DNA of 30,979 bases from contig CAYJJQ010000011.1 of the NCBI GenBank assembly GCA_964370545.1, positions 1 through 30,979 of the forward strand, written 5' to 3'. Both the position numbers and the translations under genes were made by a program. The notes under the pieces are model-generated. The model saw only the letters and a list, made by a program, of their open reading frames with translations, did not search any database and was not told the origin of the DNA. Origin of the DNA: CAKOSP01 sp964370545. Lineage in GTDB: Bacteria; Bacillota_I; Bacilli_A; RF39; UBA660. The first letter of the stretch is position 1; each line of letters opens with the position of its first letter. Shown piece by piece: positions 22,489-30,415 of this stretch.

Positions 22489-23697
22489 TTATTTTTTTAA
22501 CGCTGATAAATAGTACATTATGTATAGAGTGCATAAAATAAATGTAATTACTATATATGCATAACTAGATCCTAACAAACTATACTTATCAACAAAATAA
22601 TTTGAAATAAATATAGCACATATTGAAGTTATTATGTATATAAATGCTTGACCTTTTGTTTTTCTTCTTGTTGTGAGTCCTGAAGATAAAACAAATGAAC
22701 TCCCAAAGAATATTCCTCCAATTAGAAATATTACTGGTAAATATTTATAATTATCTAATTCTACACCATACATAAATTCTAATATTGGCTGTCCAAAGAA
22801 ATATAATATGGGAAGTGATATAATTCCTAAAATAAATACATTTTTCAAAACCGTTCTTATAATTTTATTAAATTCTTTATTTTTATAATTTTTAAAATTG
22901 TTTTTTAATTTTATCAAGTATGGCTGCGCAATGAACTGACTAGCCATTATAAAGATAGTTGATGGCATTATTAGAATTCCAAATAATGCTTGATAACTTT
23001 CTGGAACATCTCCAGTTAAGGCATATCTTGGCGCATACATTAAATATATTGATAAAAATGTAAATAAACAAGGCGCAAAACCTTCAATAAATATTTTAAT
23101 TAAGTTTTTTATATTAATTGATTCCCTAGAAATATTACATTTAAATACCATTCTTATATCATAAAATATACATATTAATAAAGTAACAATAATTAAACTT
23201 ACTATACTAATAATAATATCCTTGGTAATTATATTTACAACCGTAAAAACTAAAAAACCCAAAATACCTTTTAATAATAATGATTTACCTACATGGTGAA
23301 TAACATTATTCTTTTGTAATACTGCGTAATTTACTTCCGATATAGCTTCTAATATTTTATATCCTATAAATAAGAATAGTATTGCATTTGCTAGTGCACT
23401 AGCATTTATAACTACACTATATATAACTGCAAATACACACATTATCATTATAGTTAATACTCTGTGTATATAAAATGTTGAATCTGCTATTTTTAATTCA
23501 GTAACATGGAAAATTCTTGTAGCGTAATTTGCAACACATAAAAATAAATTAGCAATTCCTAATGAAAGACTAAATTCTCCTGCTATATCTACACCATTTA
23601 TTCTGGTTACTACCATAAGAAAAAACATGGAAGAAAAAACATAGGTTAAAGAACCTATTAAATTCCATATCATATTTTGTTTAAACTTATTATTCAT
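22489..23697 (-). CDS. Wzx/MVF-like polysaccharide flippase family protein
   Basis: A 402-aa protein with about 12 predicted TM helices throughout, starting MNNKFKQNMIWNLIGSLTYV, the usual beginning of polysaccharide-biosynthesis (RfbX/Wzx, MOP superfamily) lipid-linked oligosaccharide flippases. The helix density and the VTRINGVDIAGEFSLSLGIANLF stretch in TM1-2 fit this family. A promoter (23721-23749) precedes it and the gene has no clear terminator before the tasA-like promoter. No glycosyltransferase genes are nearby, so it is an orphan flippase. It could supply a surface glycan or teichoic-acid-like polymer for the neighbouring surface proteins. Substrate not predictable. Confidence 0.75.
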   Translation of the reverse strand: MNNKFKQNMIWNLIGSLTYVFSSMFFLMVVTRINGVDIAGEFSLSLGIANLFLCVANYATRIFHVTELKIADSTFYIHRVLTIMIMCVFAVIYSVVINASALANAILFLFIGYKILEAISEVNYAVLQKNNVIHHVGKSLLLKGILGFLVFTVVNIITKDIIISIVSLIIVTLLICIFYDIRMVFKCNISRESINIKNLIKIFIEGFAPCLFTFLSIYLMYAPRYALTGDVPESYQALFGILIMPSTIFIMASQFIAQPYLIKLKNNFKNYKNKEFNKIIRTVLKNVFILGIISLPILYFFGQPILEFMYGVELDNYKYLPVIFLIGGIFFGSSFVLSSGLTTRRKTKGQAFIYIITSICAIFISNYFVDKYSLLGSSYAYIVITFILCTLYIMYYLSALKK

Positions 23698-23720
23698 ATA
23701 ACATCACACTACTATATATA

Positions 23721-23749
23721 AGTATAATATACTATGTATAATTTTACAA
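23721..23749 (-). promoter_or_regulatory. Promoter of the flippase gene
   Basis: TTGTAA (23749-23744), 17-bp spacer, TATACT (23726-23721) on the minus strand, between the sortase stop and the flippase start. Confidence 0.6.
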
Positions 23750-23751
23750 TA

Positions 23752-24336
23752 TTAATAATTAGTTATTTCATTTAATTTTAATACATATATTAATTGTTCA
23801 TTACTATTTTTCTTACAAGTTACTAATAATAATGAATTAACTTTTAATTCTTCTTTAATATCCATATATCCAGTTTTTTGAATATAATAATAATCTATTA
23901 CTATATATTCATATTTGTTTTTATTATAATAAATATATACTTTGTCATTATAATCTAATTTATCTAAATTTTTAAAATAAGCTGAGCTTGTATTACCTGA
24001 GTGACCAGCTAAAATAGTTACTCCATTTGTATTAGGATAAGCACTTTCTTTAATAAACTGTATATTTTTATCAACATTATTATTATTGTCATATTTATTT
24101 AAAATACCTTTTTTTAAATCAATCTTAGGTATTTCTAAAATCATTTCATAATCTATTATATTATATTCACTTGTTTCTTCTAACATATCAAATCCCCATA
24201 AATAACTATTTATACTTATTTCTTCTACTTTAATTTTATGAGATGATATTTTATATGTAACTACAAATATAGTTCCTAAAAGTATTATTGTAAATAATAT
24301 AACTACTAACACCTTAATATTTTTTTCTTTTTTCAT
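23752..24336 (-). CDS. Sortase-family transpeptidase lacking the catalytic arginine
   Basis: A 194-aa sortase. It has an N-terminal membrane anchor (7-28), the beta-barrel with LAGHSGN (catalytic H112) and LLLVTCKKN (catalytic C174), as in class D/E-like sortases that attach proteins to the cell wall. The third catalytic residue, Arg, is normally 8-12 residues after Cys; here that stretch is KKNSNEQLIYVLKL, and the whole protein contains no arginine. Gln181 is at the likely place. The ATG overlaps the end of the adhesin gene by 23 nt, with GGGATAG upstream. The adjacent thioester/SpaA protein is the obvious substrate. The enzyme may work with a different residue, or be impaired. Confidence 0.82.
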   Translation of the reverse strand: MKKEKNIKVLVVILFTIILLGTIFVVTYKISSHKIKVEEISINSYLWGFDMLEETSEYNIIDYEMILEIPKIDLKKGILNKYDNNNNVDKNIQFIKESAYPNTNGVTILAGHSGNTSSAYFKNLDKLDYNDKVYIYYNKNKYEYIVIDYYYIQKTGYMDIKEELKVNSLLLVTCKKNSNEQLIYVLKLNEITNY

Positions 24337-25780
24337 ATACTATCCCATGTATAGGTATACTACTGTTTTGATAAGTATCAGGTATTTCAATTATTTTTTC
24401 ATTTTTAATTTCCAGTATAATAACAATATTATTTTCCACATCTACATTATATAATTCACTACTAAGTATATAACCTTCATGAGCTATTATTTCTTTTATA
24501 GTATATTTACCTATTGGTAAGTTTTCTATTACTATTTTTCCTTCTTCATTAGTTACCCTATTTAATATTAAATTGTTATATTCATCATATATTTCAAAGT
24601 GAACATTAGGTAATAATTCACCTGATAATGTATCAGATTTAATTATTTCAATATCTCCTTTTAATAATTCATTATTAATAGTTATACTAACTTCTAAGTT
24701 ATCTAAAGTTAAAGAAAAATAATATTTTTCTTTAGATAATTCATATCCCTCTGGTACTTTAGATTCTACTAAATAATAATCTCCTAAATATAAATTTTCT
24801 TCTAAAATAGTTCCGTATTCGTTTGTGGATATAGTAAATACATAATCATCTTTGTTATAGATTAGTTCGTCATTATTATAAATGTCACTTGCAGCATATA
24901 TATCAAAGTTAGTATTATCTAAAGGCACATAATTTGTAATTATTTCATTATTTTCAAAACTGATTACTTCTCCTAATTTAGTAACATTAAGTTTAGTATC
25001 TATAACTTTAACATTAATAAAAAAATCGTTTTCTAGATATATTCCTTGACTGATCATTTTTTGACTATTATTTTTAGCATATACAAATAAACCTCTATTC
25101 AGTACTCTAGTTTCACTAAAATTAAATTCCATATCTTCCTTTATATTTGAAATAGTTAATATATTATTATCTACTCTAATATTTTCAGTTTTACTAATAT
25201 TATAATTATCTAATAAATTATTACTATCTTCTAAAACTAATGGGTTATTATTTTGAATATAATATTCTTTGTTACTAAATGATGGTAAAGTATTATGACT
25301 ACTAGCTAATTGTTTAATTACTTCTTTTTCATAACTAACATCAATAATATCACCTTTTCCATTATCTTCAGTTCTAAATATAAAATCATAATAACTGACT
25401 GTTTCCCAAATTAATTCTTGAGCTGCTATTTGATATCTAAAATCATGATCTTTATATCCGAATCCATAATAAGCATATAGTGCAATTTTATCAAATGTTT
25501 CCTGATCTAATCCTGTAACGTTTAAGTAATCAGTATACTCTGTATAATAACTTTCGGTTACACCTACTAAAGGCTCAATACAATATACATTAGAGCCTGC
25601 TACATAGTATGTTTTAAACTGTAAATATGTAGTATTACTTGCACCTACTCTTTCATAATAAATATCATGCTCAGTTACATACATATAATTTCCATGCTGT
25701 ACACTTGCATTAACATTTTTACAAATAAAACATATTATTAATATAAATACTACTCCTACAACTTTCATTATTTTTTTCAT
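24314..25780 (-). CDS. Surface adhesin: thioester domain plus two SpaA/Cna-B repeats
   Basis: A 488-aa secreted protein. The signal peptide covers residues 1-25 (ending NVNA). The thioester domain (about 30-150) has C67 in VYCIEP and Q121 in AAQELIW, the Cys-Gln pair that forms an internal thioester for covalent host binding. After a linker come two SpaA-like prealbumin domains, one with YLGDYYLVESKVPEGYELS and one with NVHFEIYDEYN and LPIGKYTIKEI. The C-terminus IPDTYQNSSIPIHGIVYEKRKKY-like tail holds a sorting-type IPDTY and a basic end but only a few hydrophobic residues between. The start is ATG 25780 with GGGGG upstream, rather than the TTG 15 nt earlier. It is cotranscribed with the overlapping sortase. 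Confidence 0.85.
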   Translation of the reverse strand: MKKIMKVVGVVFILIICFICKNVNASVQHGNYMYVTEHDIYYERVGASNTTYLQFKTYYVAGSNVYCIEPLVGVTESYYTEYTDYLNVTGLDQETFDKIALYAYYGFGYKDHDFRYQIAAQELIWETVSYYDFIFRTEDNGKGDIIDVSYEKEVIKQLASSHNTLPSFSNKEYYIQNNNPLVLEDSNNLLDNYNISKTENIRVDNNILTISNIKEDMEFNFSETRVLNRGLFVYAKNNSQKMISQGIYLENDFFINVKVIDTKLNVTKLGEVISFENNEIITNYVPLDNTNFDIYAASDIYNNDELIYNKDDYVFTISTNEYGTILEENLYLGDYYLVESKVPEGYELSKEKYYFSLTLDNLEVSITINNELLKGDIEIIKSDTLSGELLPNVHFEIYDEYNNLILNRVTNEEGKIVIENLPIGKYTIKEIIAHEGYILSSELYNVDVENNIVIILEIKNEKIIEIPDTYQNSSIPIHGIVYEKRKKY

Positions 25781-25809
25781 AATTTCCCCCTTCAAAAATA
25801 ATACCCTTT

Positions 25810-25837
25810 ATTTTATCTATTATTTTTATTTATGCAA
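25810..25837 (-). promoter_or_regulatory. Promoter of the adhesin-sortase operon
   Basis: TTGCAT (25837-25832), 16-bp spacer, TAAAAT (25815-25810) on the minus strand, upstream of the adhesin start at 25780. Confidence 0.5.
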
Positions 25838-25884
25838 GAAAAAGAAGTCGACACAAAACGACTGTTTATTTAATTTAATTAATT

Positions 25885-25893
25885 TGATATAAT
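25885..25893 (+). promoter_or_regulatory. Extended -10 promoter of the 237-aa gene
   Basis: TG-A-TATAAT (TG at 25885-25886, TATAAT at 25888-25893) on the plus strand, with a weak -35 (TTTATT at 25865-25870). AGGAG at 25900-25904 then serves the ATG at 25911. A 5-bp inverted repeat AGTCG/CGACT (25846-25850 with 25859-25863) just upstream could be an operator. Confidence 0.5.
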
Positions 25894-25910
25894 CATATTA
25901 GGAGTAATAT

Positions 25911-26624
25911 ATGAAAAAATCAATTCAAATAATTATTGCTATGCTTATAATCGCCGGAATTGTTATTAATCCAGCATTAGCACTTACTATAGCAGTTGTA
26001 TTCCCTACAACATTTTATGTAGGCAATAAAATAATGTATAAAAATAAAAATTCTGAATTATTTGCTATTGACCGTAAAAATAAAATAACTCAAAAAGTAG
26101 GAATAAATGTTATTAAAGGATTATTTTTAAAAGATAAAAGTGATTATTTTAAAAAAGAACTAGTTAATTTACTAATTGATTTAGAAAGTGGAAAAGATTA
26201 TACAACACAAAGCCAAACTTTAGTATTAATGGCTTTAAGAAAGTTAGAAAAAGATGGAGTAATTGAAAACTTAAAATATGAAGAATTAAAATATAAATCA
26301 AAGTTCTCAGAAAATATAAATAACTTTTTTGTTAATATCGGCATGGGTAATTATAGCAATTTATTTAAAGGTTCTAAAAAATATAATATGGAATTTTCAA
26401 GAACAAATAACCCACTTGAATTTGATATGTTACAAAGTTTTATAACTGGTAGTAAAGATTCGTTAGAAGATCCAGAATTTTTAGATTTCTTACCACCTGA
26501 TAAACGCGATATTAAAAGAAAACAATTATTGGAATTAAAACGTAAATTAGAAAATATAGAAACAATCCAAAAGATACCTGCACTTGATAATGTTATTGAA
26601 GAAGACAATATTAAAACAAAATAA
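25911..26624 (+). CDS. Membrane-anchored protein of unknown function
   Basis: A 237-aa protein I do not recognise. Residues 5-42 form one or two hydrophobic helices (IIIAMLIIAGIVINPALALTIAVVFPTTF), after which the protein is hydrophilic, Lys-rich and probably helical: KNKITQKVGINVIKGLF, then ESGKDYTTQSQTLVLMALRKLEKDG, which looks like a compact helical domain, and a charged C-terminus. It is one of only two plus-strand genes, divergent from the adhesin-sortase operon, and convergent with the metallopeptidase gene, with which it shares a bidirectional terminator. AGGAG lies 6 nt before the ATG. The setting among surface protein genes suggests an envelope role, without direct evidence. Confidence 0.68.
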   Translation: MKKSIQIIIAMLIIAGIVINPALALTIAVVFPTTFYVGNKIMYKNKNSELFAIDRKNKITQKVGINVIKGLFLKDKSDYFKKELVNLLIDLESGKDYTTQSQTLVLMALRKLEKDGVIENLKYEELKYKSKFSENINNFFVNIGMGNYSNLFKGSKKYNMEFSRTNNPLEFDMLQSFITGSKDSLEDPEFLDFLPPDKRDIKRKQLLELKRKLENIETIQKIPALDNVIEEDNIKTK

Positions 26625-26648
26625 AAATGCATATGAATGCATTTTTTT
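26623..26648. terminator. Bidirectional intrinsic terminator
   Basis: A 10-bp stem (26623-26632 with 26637-26646), loop ATGA, with a T tract on the plus strand and an A-rich left side giving U on the minus strand. It separates two convergent genes. Confidence 0.85.
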
Positions 26649-26650
26649 GT

Positions 26651-27757
26651 TTACCATGAAATCCATTTATTCCAAGATGCAGTTGGTTGAGGGCCAAAAT
26701 ATTCATCAATCACTGTAGATAAATACTTAGCTTTTTCATTTATTCCATAACCATCTTCCATATAATAATATTTTCTAGTTCTAAATATTAAATCTGCAAA
26801 TAACTCTGCTCTATCTTCCATAGCACTTATTTGAGCATATTTTGTTACAAAGACTCTATCTATTAAGGGCGTATCTGTAGAATCATAAAATGTGTATTTC
26901 TCACTTCTAACATTCCATATAAAATCATCTGGGTTATAACTATCCCATTTTGAAAAAGGATCTTTACCACCATTTTCCCAGTACATATTTCTTTCTATTA
27001 AATGGAATGTTTCATGATAAAGAATTCTAGATTGATATCTATTATCTATATCTAAAATTATTCTTTGACTACCTCTAGGAGAAAAAACTGCTAAACCATT
27101 TTGTCCACCTGGAAGCTCTTTAACTAAGTGTATGCTATATCCAGTTGAAATTCTTATTTTAACTAGCATACTTGTTGGAATATTTTTTAAACCATCTCTA
27201 ATTGCTATTAAAGATTTATTAACATCCTCTCCATCGGCTTCAGATGTTTTAGTGGCACTTACATAATTTTCTGTATAAAATGCTGCTTGATCATATAATA
27301 CTGATATTTGATGTAAATCTTCTATTTCTTTGGCAACTGCTTTATTTTTAGCTACCCAACTTGTATCTATTTCTTCTTCGTTGTTTTCCTCTTCGTCATT
27401 GTTTTCTTCTGGTTTATCTTCGGTATTACCTTCAGGTATTTCATTATCAGATTCATTATTATCTTCTATGTTATCATTAGAATTATCGGTTTCAGTCTGA
27501 TCATCCTTTATAACATCATTATTATCATCTGTTTCATATATAATATTATCTGTTATTTCTTCATCAATAACTAAATTTTCATTTATATCAACATTAGAAC
27601 TATTATTATCCATATTATTAGCATTATTATCTAAGGTATTATTAGTTTCAATAACTTTATTTATAAATCCTTTATTATGAATCATTAAAACAACACTTAA
27701 TACTATAATAAGTGTTGTTAAAATACTTAGTGTAATTATTTTATTATATTTACTCAT
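26651..27757 (-). CDS. Membrane-anchored zinc metallopeptidase (HExxH) with acidic linker
   Basis: A 368-aa protein. The N-terminal TM (7-26) is an uncleaved anchor. Residues 35-132 are a low-complexity Asp/Asn/Glu linker. The catalytic domain follows (133-368), with the zinc motif H248-E249-T-F-H252 in LYHETFHLIE and, about 60 residues later, MEDRAELFADLIF (313-325), giving the glutamate third ligand of gluzincins. Related secreted peptidases of this shape occur in Clostridia, including anthrax lethal-factor-like and DUF-type families; I cannot name the exact family. The active site is outside the cell, where it might process surface proteins made by neighbouring genes. The promoter (27782-27809) is good; the ribosome binding site before ATG 27757 is weak. 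Confidence 0.78.
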   Translation of the reverse strand: MSKYNKIITLSILTTLIIVLSVVLMIHNKGFINKVIETNNTLDNNANNMDNNSSNVDINENLVIDEEITDNIIYETDDNNDVIKDDQTETDNSNDNIEDNNESDNEIPEGNTEDKPEENNDEEENNEEEIDTSWVAKNKAVAKEIEDLHQISVLYDQAAFYTENYVSATKTSEADGEDVNKSLIAIRDGLKNIPTSMLVKIRISTGYSIHLVKELPGGQNGLAVFSPRGSQRIILDIDNRYQSRILYHETFHLIERNMYWENGGKDPFSKWDSYNPDDFIWNVRSEKYTFYDSTDTPLIDRVFVTKYAQISAMEDRAELFADLIFRTRKYYYMEDGYGINEKAKYLSTVIDEYFGPQPTASWNKWISW

Positions 27758-27781
27758 AACATCTTTTTCTTTCGCGACTTA

Positions 27782-27809
27782 ATTATATCATATAAAAGAA
27801 ATTAAGCAA
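27782..27809 (-). promoter_or_regulatory. Promoter of the metallopeptidase gene
   Basis: TTGCTT (27809-27804), 16-bp spacer, TATAAT (27787-27782) with an extended TG before the -10, on the minus strand. Confidence 0.65.
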
Positions 27810-27831
27810 TAAAAATAATAAAATAGATTAC

Positions 27832-28560
27832 TTATTTTCTCAGAGTTAAAACAACATCTTTCTTAACATCTGAATCAGCAGTTAGTATTCCTATTCTAAC
27901 CATTTTATCTTTTATTGTTTCAATTTCACTTTCAGATAAAACACCACTACTTAATGCTTCTTTTAAAACTTTAATTCTTTCTTTTTGATATTCTAAATAA
28001 GGAATTGAATCACTATATTCACTTTCAATTATTTTTTCTATCGTAGTTTTTAATAATTCATGCTCTTCTTTATTAGTTTCTAAAACAACACCGGTTTCAT
28101 ATTTTCTTTTCAAAAAACTAATAGCCTCTTTATTAGTAAGTCCCTTAGATATCATATCATGATAGTCAAGTGATAGTATTTTTATTTTTTCTATCGTGTA
28201 CATATCGTTTAATTCATCTTTTAATGGACTTGCAAAACCAATTAGATTATTTAAAACACCTTGTGACTTCGGTTTTTCTAGCATCCAATCTCCACATTCT
28301 AAACAACCTAATTTATATATCACTCTAGATTTATGAGGGTCATTATCTACATAACTACCTAAATACAATAATGGTTTATTTAGCATTCCAAACTGACTAT
28401 GATCGCATTCCTTTGAACTTATTAACTCATACCTATATTCTCTTAATGATATAATTGTTTTTAAAATATCAATTCTTTCTTGCATAATAATTTTTTCGTA
28501 AGGATCCATAATAGATTCTAACTTCGCTAATTCAATTTTTAGTTCCACGATTTTCTTCAT
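27832..28560 (-). CDS. Protein of unknown function with a Cys/His zinc-type motif
   Basis: A 242-aa soluble protein I do not recognise. It starts with a coiled coil (KIVELKIELAKLESIM, then QERIDILKTIISLREYRYEL), followed by a likely zinc site made by CDHSQFG (C52-D-H54) and CLECGDW (C85, C88), a helical middle (SPLKDELNDMY, then LSLDYHDMI) and a helical C-terminus ending ADSDVKKDVVLTLRK. The Cys/His arrangement resembles small treble-clef or zinc-ribbon folds, which would suggest nucleic-acid or protein binding. ATG 28560 follows AGAGGTAAC; a -10 TATAAT stands upstream, just after the HD gene's terminator. No operon partner is visible. Confidence 0.6.
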   Translation of the reverse strand: MKKIVELKIELAKLESIMDPYEKIIMQERIDILKTIISLREYRYELISSKECDHSQFGMLNKPLLYLGSYVDNDPHKSRVIYKLGCLECGDWMLEKPKSQGVLNNLIGFASPLKDELNDMYTIEKIKILSLDYHDMISKGLTNKEAISFLKRKYETGVVLETNKEEHELLKTTIEKIIESEYSDSIPYLEYQKERIKVLKEALSSGVLSESEIETIKDKMVRIGILTADSDVKKDVVLTLRK

Positions 28561-28589
28561 GTTACCTCTTTCTAAATATATTATACTTG

Positions 28590-28614
28590 AAAAAACTAAC
28601 TATTTCTAGTTAGT
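28590..28614 (-). terminator. Intrinsic terminator of the HD-domain gene
   Basis: An 8-bp stem ACTAACTA/TAGTTAGT (28595-28602 with 28607-28614), 4-nt loop, then a T tract on the minus strand. It overlaps the stop codon. Confidence 0.85.
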
Positions 28615-29613
28615 AAAATCGTAATATTTAAAATCATTAAATTCTTTGTATTTTTTCACTAAAACTTTAGCATTATCAGAAACATCTGTTAATCTAAAAT
28701 TTTGACCGTCTACTGCGCATAAAGGATTAACAAATCTTTTTTTACAAGGAACTTTTTCATAAGCTCCTTCGAAGTAACAATCCGATTTAATTAGTTTAGT
28801 AGCTTTTGCAAACTTATTCCAGTTAGGAAAATATTTTGCAAATAGAGGAATAATATCGCTTTCATTAAGCTTATATAAATCATTTTTATTTAATAAATTA
28901 TTATTTATTAAATACTTTAGTGCATCCCCAATGAAACTTAGAGTTCCACTATCTTCATTAGATTGTAATGCCATGCTATATACATATATGTCATTAAAAA
29001 ATAGTTCTGCAGATTCTTTACTATTAAATCCTATTTCAGGCTCATTTTCTTCATTAATTAACGTAGTTATATCTAAATAATATTTTTTAATATCTGTTAA
29101 TTTATTTTTTCCTAACCAAATATATGGAGTGTGCATTACACCTTCAAGTCTATCTGCACAAAGTTTTGGACTTTTATTCTCTACAATTGAATAGTTAGAA
29201 CAATCAATAACTGATTGTACATCCACTCTATCTTTTTGAAGCAAATCAGTTATTTCAGTAGAATTAAGAATAATATCTTTTACACTTATTTCGCCACTTT
29301 CTTGATTAATTGCATCACCAAGCATAAAATCAACACAATGACTAAATACTGGGGTTCCCATATCATGAAATAAAGCTGCTAAAGTTTGTTTTTTATCTTT
29401 GGTTAAATTCCATGTTATTAAGGAAACAGCAATACTATGATGAAGACGACTATACCAAAATCTTATATTAAATATATTGTTATAATCACATCCACAAAAT
29501 TGCCCCCTACCATTAAGTAATTGCATTTCAAAAGTATTAATATATTTATCAATAAATTCAGGATAATCATCATTACATAATAATTTAAAATATCTATTTA
29601 ATTCTTTGTTCAT
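28606..29613 (-). CDS. HD-domain phosphohydrolase
   Basis: A 335-aa HD-superfamily metal-dependent phosphohydrolase. The signature runs SRLHHS (H59), AALFHDMGTPVFSH (H83-D84), and CADRLEG (D154), which gives the H...HD...D ligand set. The surrounding helices fit dGTPase-like or SpoT-like HD proteins, as in the COG1078 group that hydrolyses nucleotides or nucleotide second messengers. The C-terminal 150 residues add a helical domain with no clear family. The ATG follows GAGGGTTT. It is a single-gene unit: its terminator (28590-28614) and that of the upstream four-TM gene (29661-29687) have the same stem. The substrate is unknown. Confidence 0.82.
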   Translation of the reverse strand: MNKELNRYFKLLCNDDYPEFIDKYINTFEMQLLNGRGQFCGCDYNNIFNIRFWYSRLHHSIAVSLITWNLTKDKKQTLAALFHDMGTPVFSHCVDFMLGDAINQESGEISVKDIILNSTEITDLLQKDRVDVQSVIDCSNYSIVENKSPKLCADRLEGVMHTPYIWLGKNKLTDIKKYYLDITTLINEENEPEIGFNSKESAELFFNDIYVYSMALQSNEDSGTLSFIGDALKYLINNNLLNKNDLYKLNESDIIPLFAKYFPNWNKFAKATKLIKSDCYFEGAYEKVPCKKRFVNPLCAVDGQNFRLTDVSDNAKVLVKKYKEFNDFKYYDFTN

Positions 29614-29660
29614 AAACCCTCTAATAATTATTTTAACATAAAATAATGTTAAATATAAAG

Positions 29661-29687
29661 AAAAAACTAACTATATTTAGTTAGTTT
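29661..29687 (-). terminator. Intrinsic terminator of the four-TM protein gene
   Basis: A 10-bp stem AAACTAACTA/TAGTTAGTTT (29664-29673 with 29678-29687), 4-nt loop, then a T tract on the minus strand. The stem shares its core with the terminator at 28590-28614. Confidence 0.8.
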
Positions 29688-29692
29688 AAACG

Positions 29693-30127
29693 TTATACAA
29701 TAAATGATAATAGTAAAGCTAAAGAAAAACAAATTATTATCATTAATATCATAATAAATAATGTTTTAGAATACCCTTTTGGAGTTACCATGTTATTTTC
29801 ATCTAATTTTTTTAAAATCGGATGCAAGCCTATGAAATATGTTCCTATTGAAAATATCATTGCTATAAGAGCATATACTTTTAAGGTTTCATTTCCTTCA
29901 AGTAATATTACAGCTAGTAATGCTATAAATATTAATTTTGTGCCAGCTACCCAGTTTATCATATATCTACCAAATAATTCGAGATTTTTATCCGTAACAA
30001 ATATTGATAATTTATTAAAAATAGAAACCCCATTACCATATTTAAAAGATGGAAAAAAATACAAAATAATAACATTTGAAAATTCCATTATTATAAATAC
30101 AATAATTGCTATATCTAAAATATTCAT
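29693..30127 (-). CDS. Four-TM membrane protein of unknown function
   Basis: A 144-aa integral membrane protein with about four hydrophobic helices (4-22, 58-77, 84-101 and 123-142) and a polar loop after the first (FPSFKYGNGVSIFNKLSIF). The loop HPILKKLDENNMVTPKGYSKTL precedes the last helix. I cannot name the family. The start has GGAAGGTGAAG directly upstream. The gene has its own terminator. A PDZ remnant lies just upstream (30155-30322), so the gene may share a transcript with that relic. No function can be inferred from context. Confidence 0.68.
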   Translation of the reverse strand: MNILDIAIIVFIIMEFSNVIILYFFPSFKYGNGVSIFNKLSIFVTDKNLELFGRYMINWVAGTKLIFIALLAVILLEGNETLKVYALIAMIFSIGTYFIGLHPILKKLDENNMVTPKGYSKTLFIMILMIIICFSLALLLSFIV

Positions 30128-30154
30128 ATCTTCACCTTCCTCTACAATAGCATA

Positions 30155-30322
30155 TTAATAAATTATAGTTTCAATTTCTATTAGTTCATGATTTCTTAAT
30201 ACAGTCACAATAACTTTATCACCTGGGTCAAGAGCATAAATTGCTGATCGATATTCACCCTCAGAGATAATATCCACTTCATTAATTTTTTTAATTATAT
30301 CAAAAAAATTATTAATCCTCAA
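30155..30322 (-). pseudogene. Remnant of an HtrA-like PDZ domain
   Basis: A 55-codon minus-strand frame encodes DIIKKINEVDIISEGEYRSA, then IYALDPGDKVIVTVLRNHEL, then a short end before a TAA. This matches the second half of an HtrA/DegP-type PDZ domain (G-D-x-I...I-N...; PGDKVxVTVLR), normally at the C-terminus of an S1C-type serine protease. The frame has a stop just upstream (TGA) and no ATG or ribosome binding site, so the protease domain and the start of PDZ are gone. It is the only coding-like trace in the 288 bp between the genes at 30127 and 30416. Confidence 0.65.
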
Positions 30323-30415
30323 TCAAATTATATGACAGTTCATAATAGTTTAAACTTCAAAAAATGGCACATATTATAAACGAGTTATGAACTTTTATTT
30401 TTAAGTTATTTTCCC

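Noticed and set aside
24314..24345. Programmed -1 frameshift at AAAAAAG joining adhesin and sortase
   Set aside because: The sortase frame is +1, not -1, relative to the adhesin, so the classical slippery heptamer would not fuse them.
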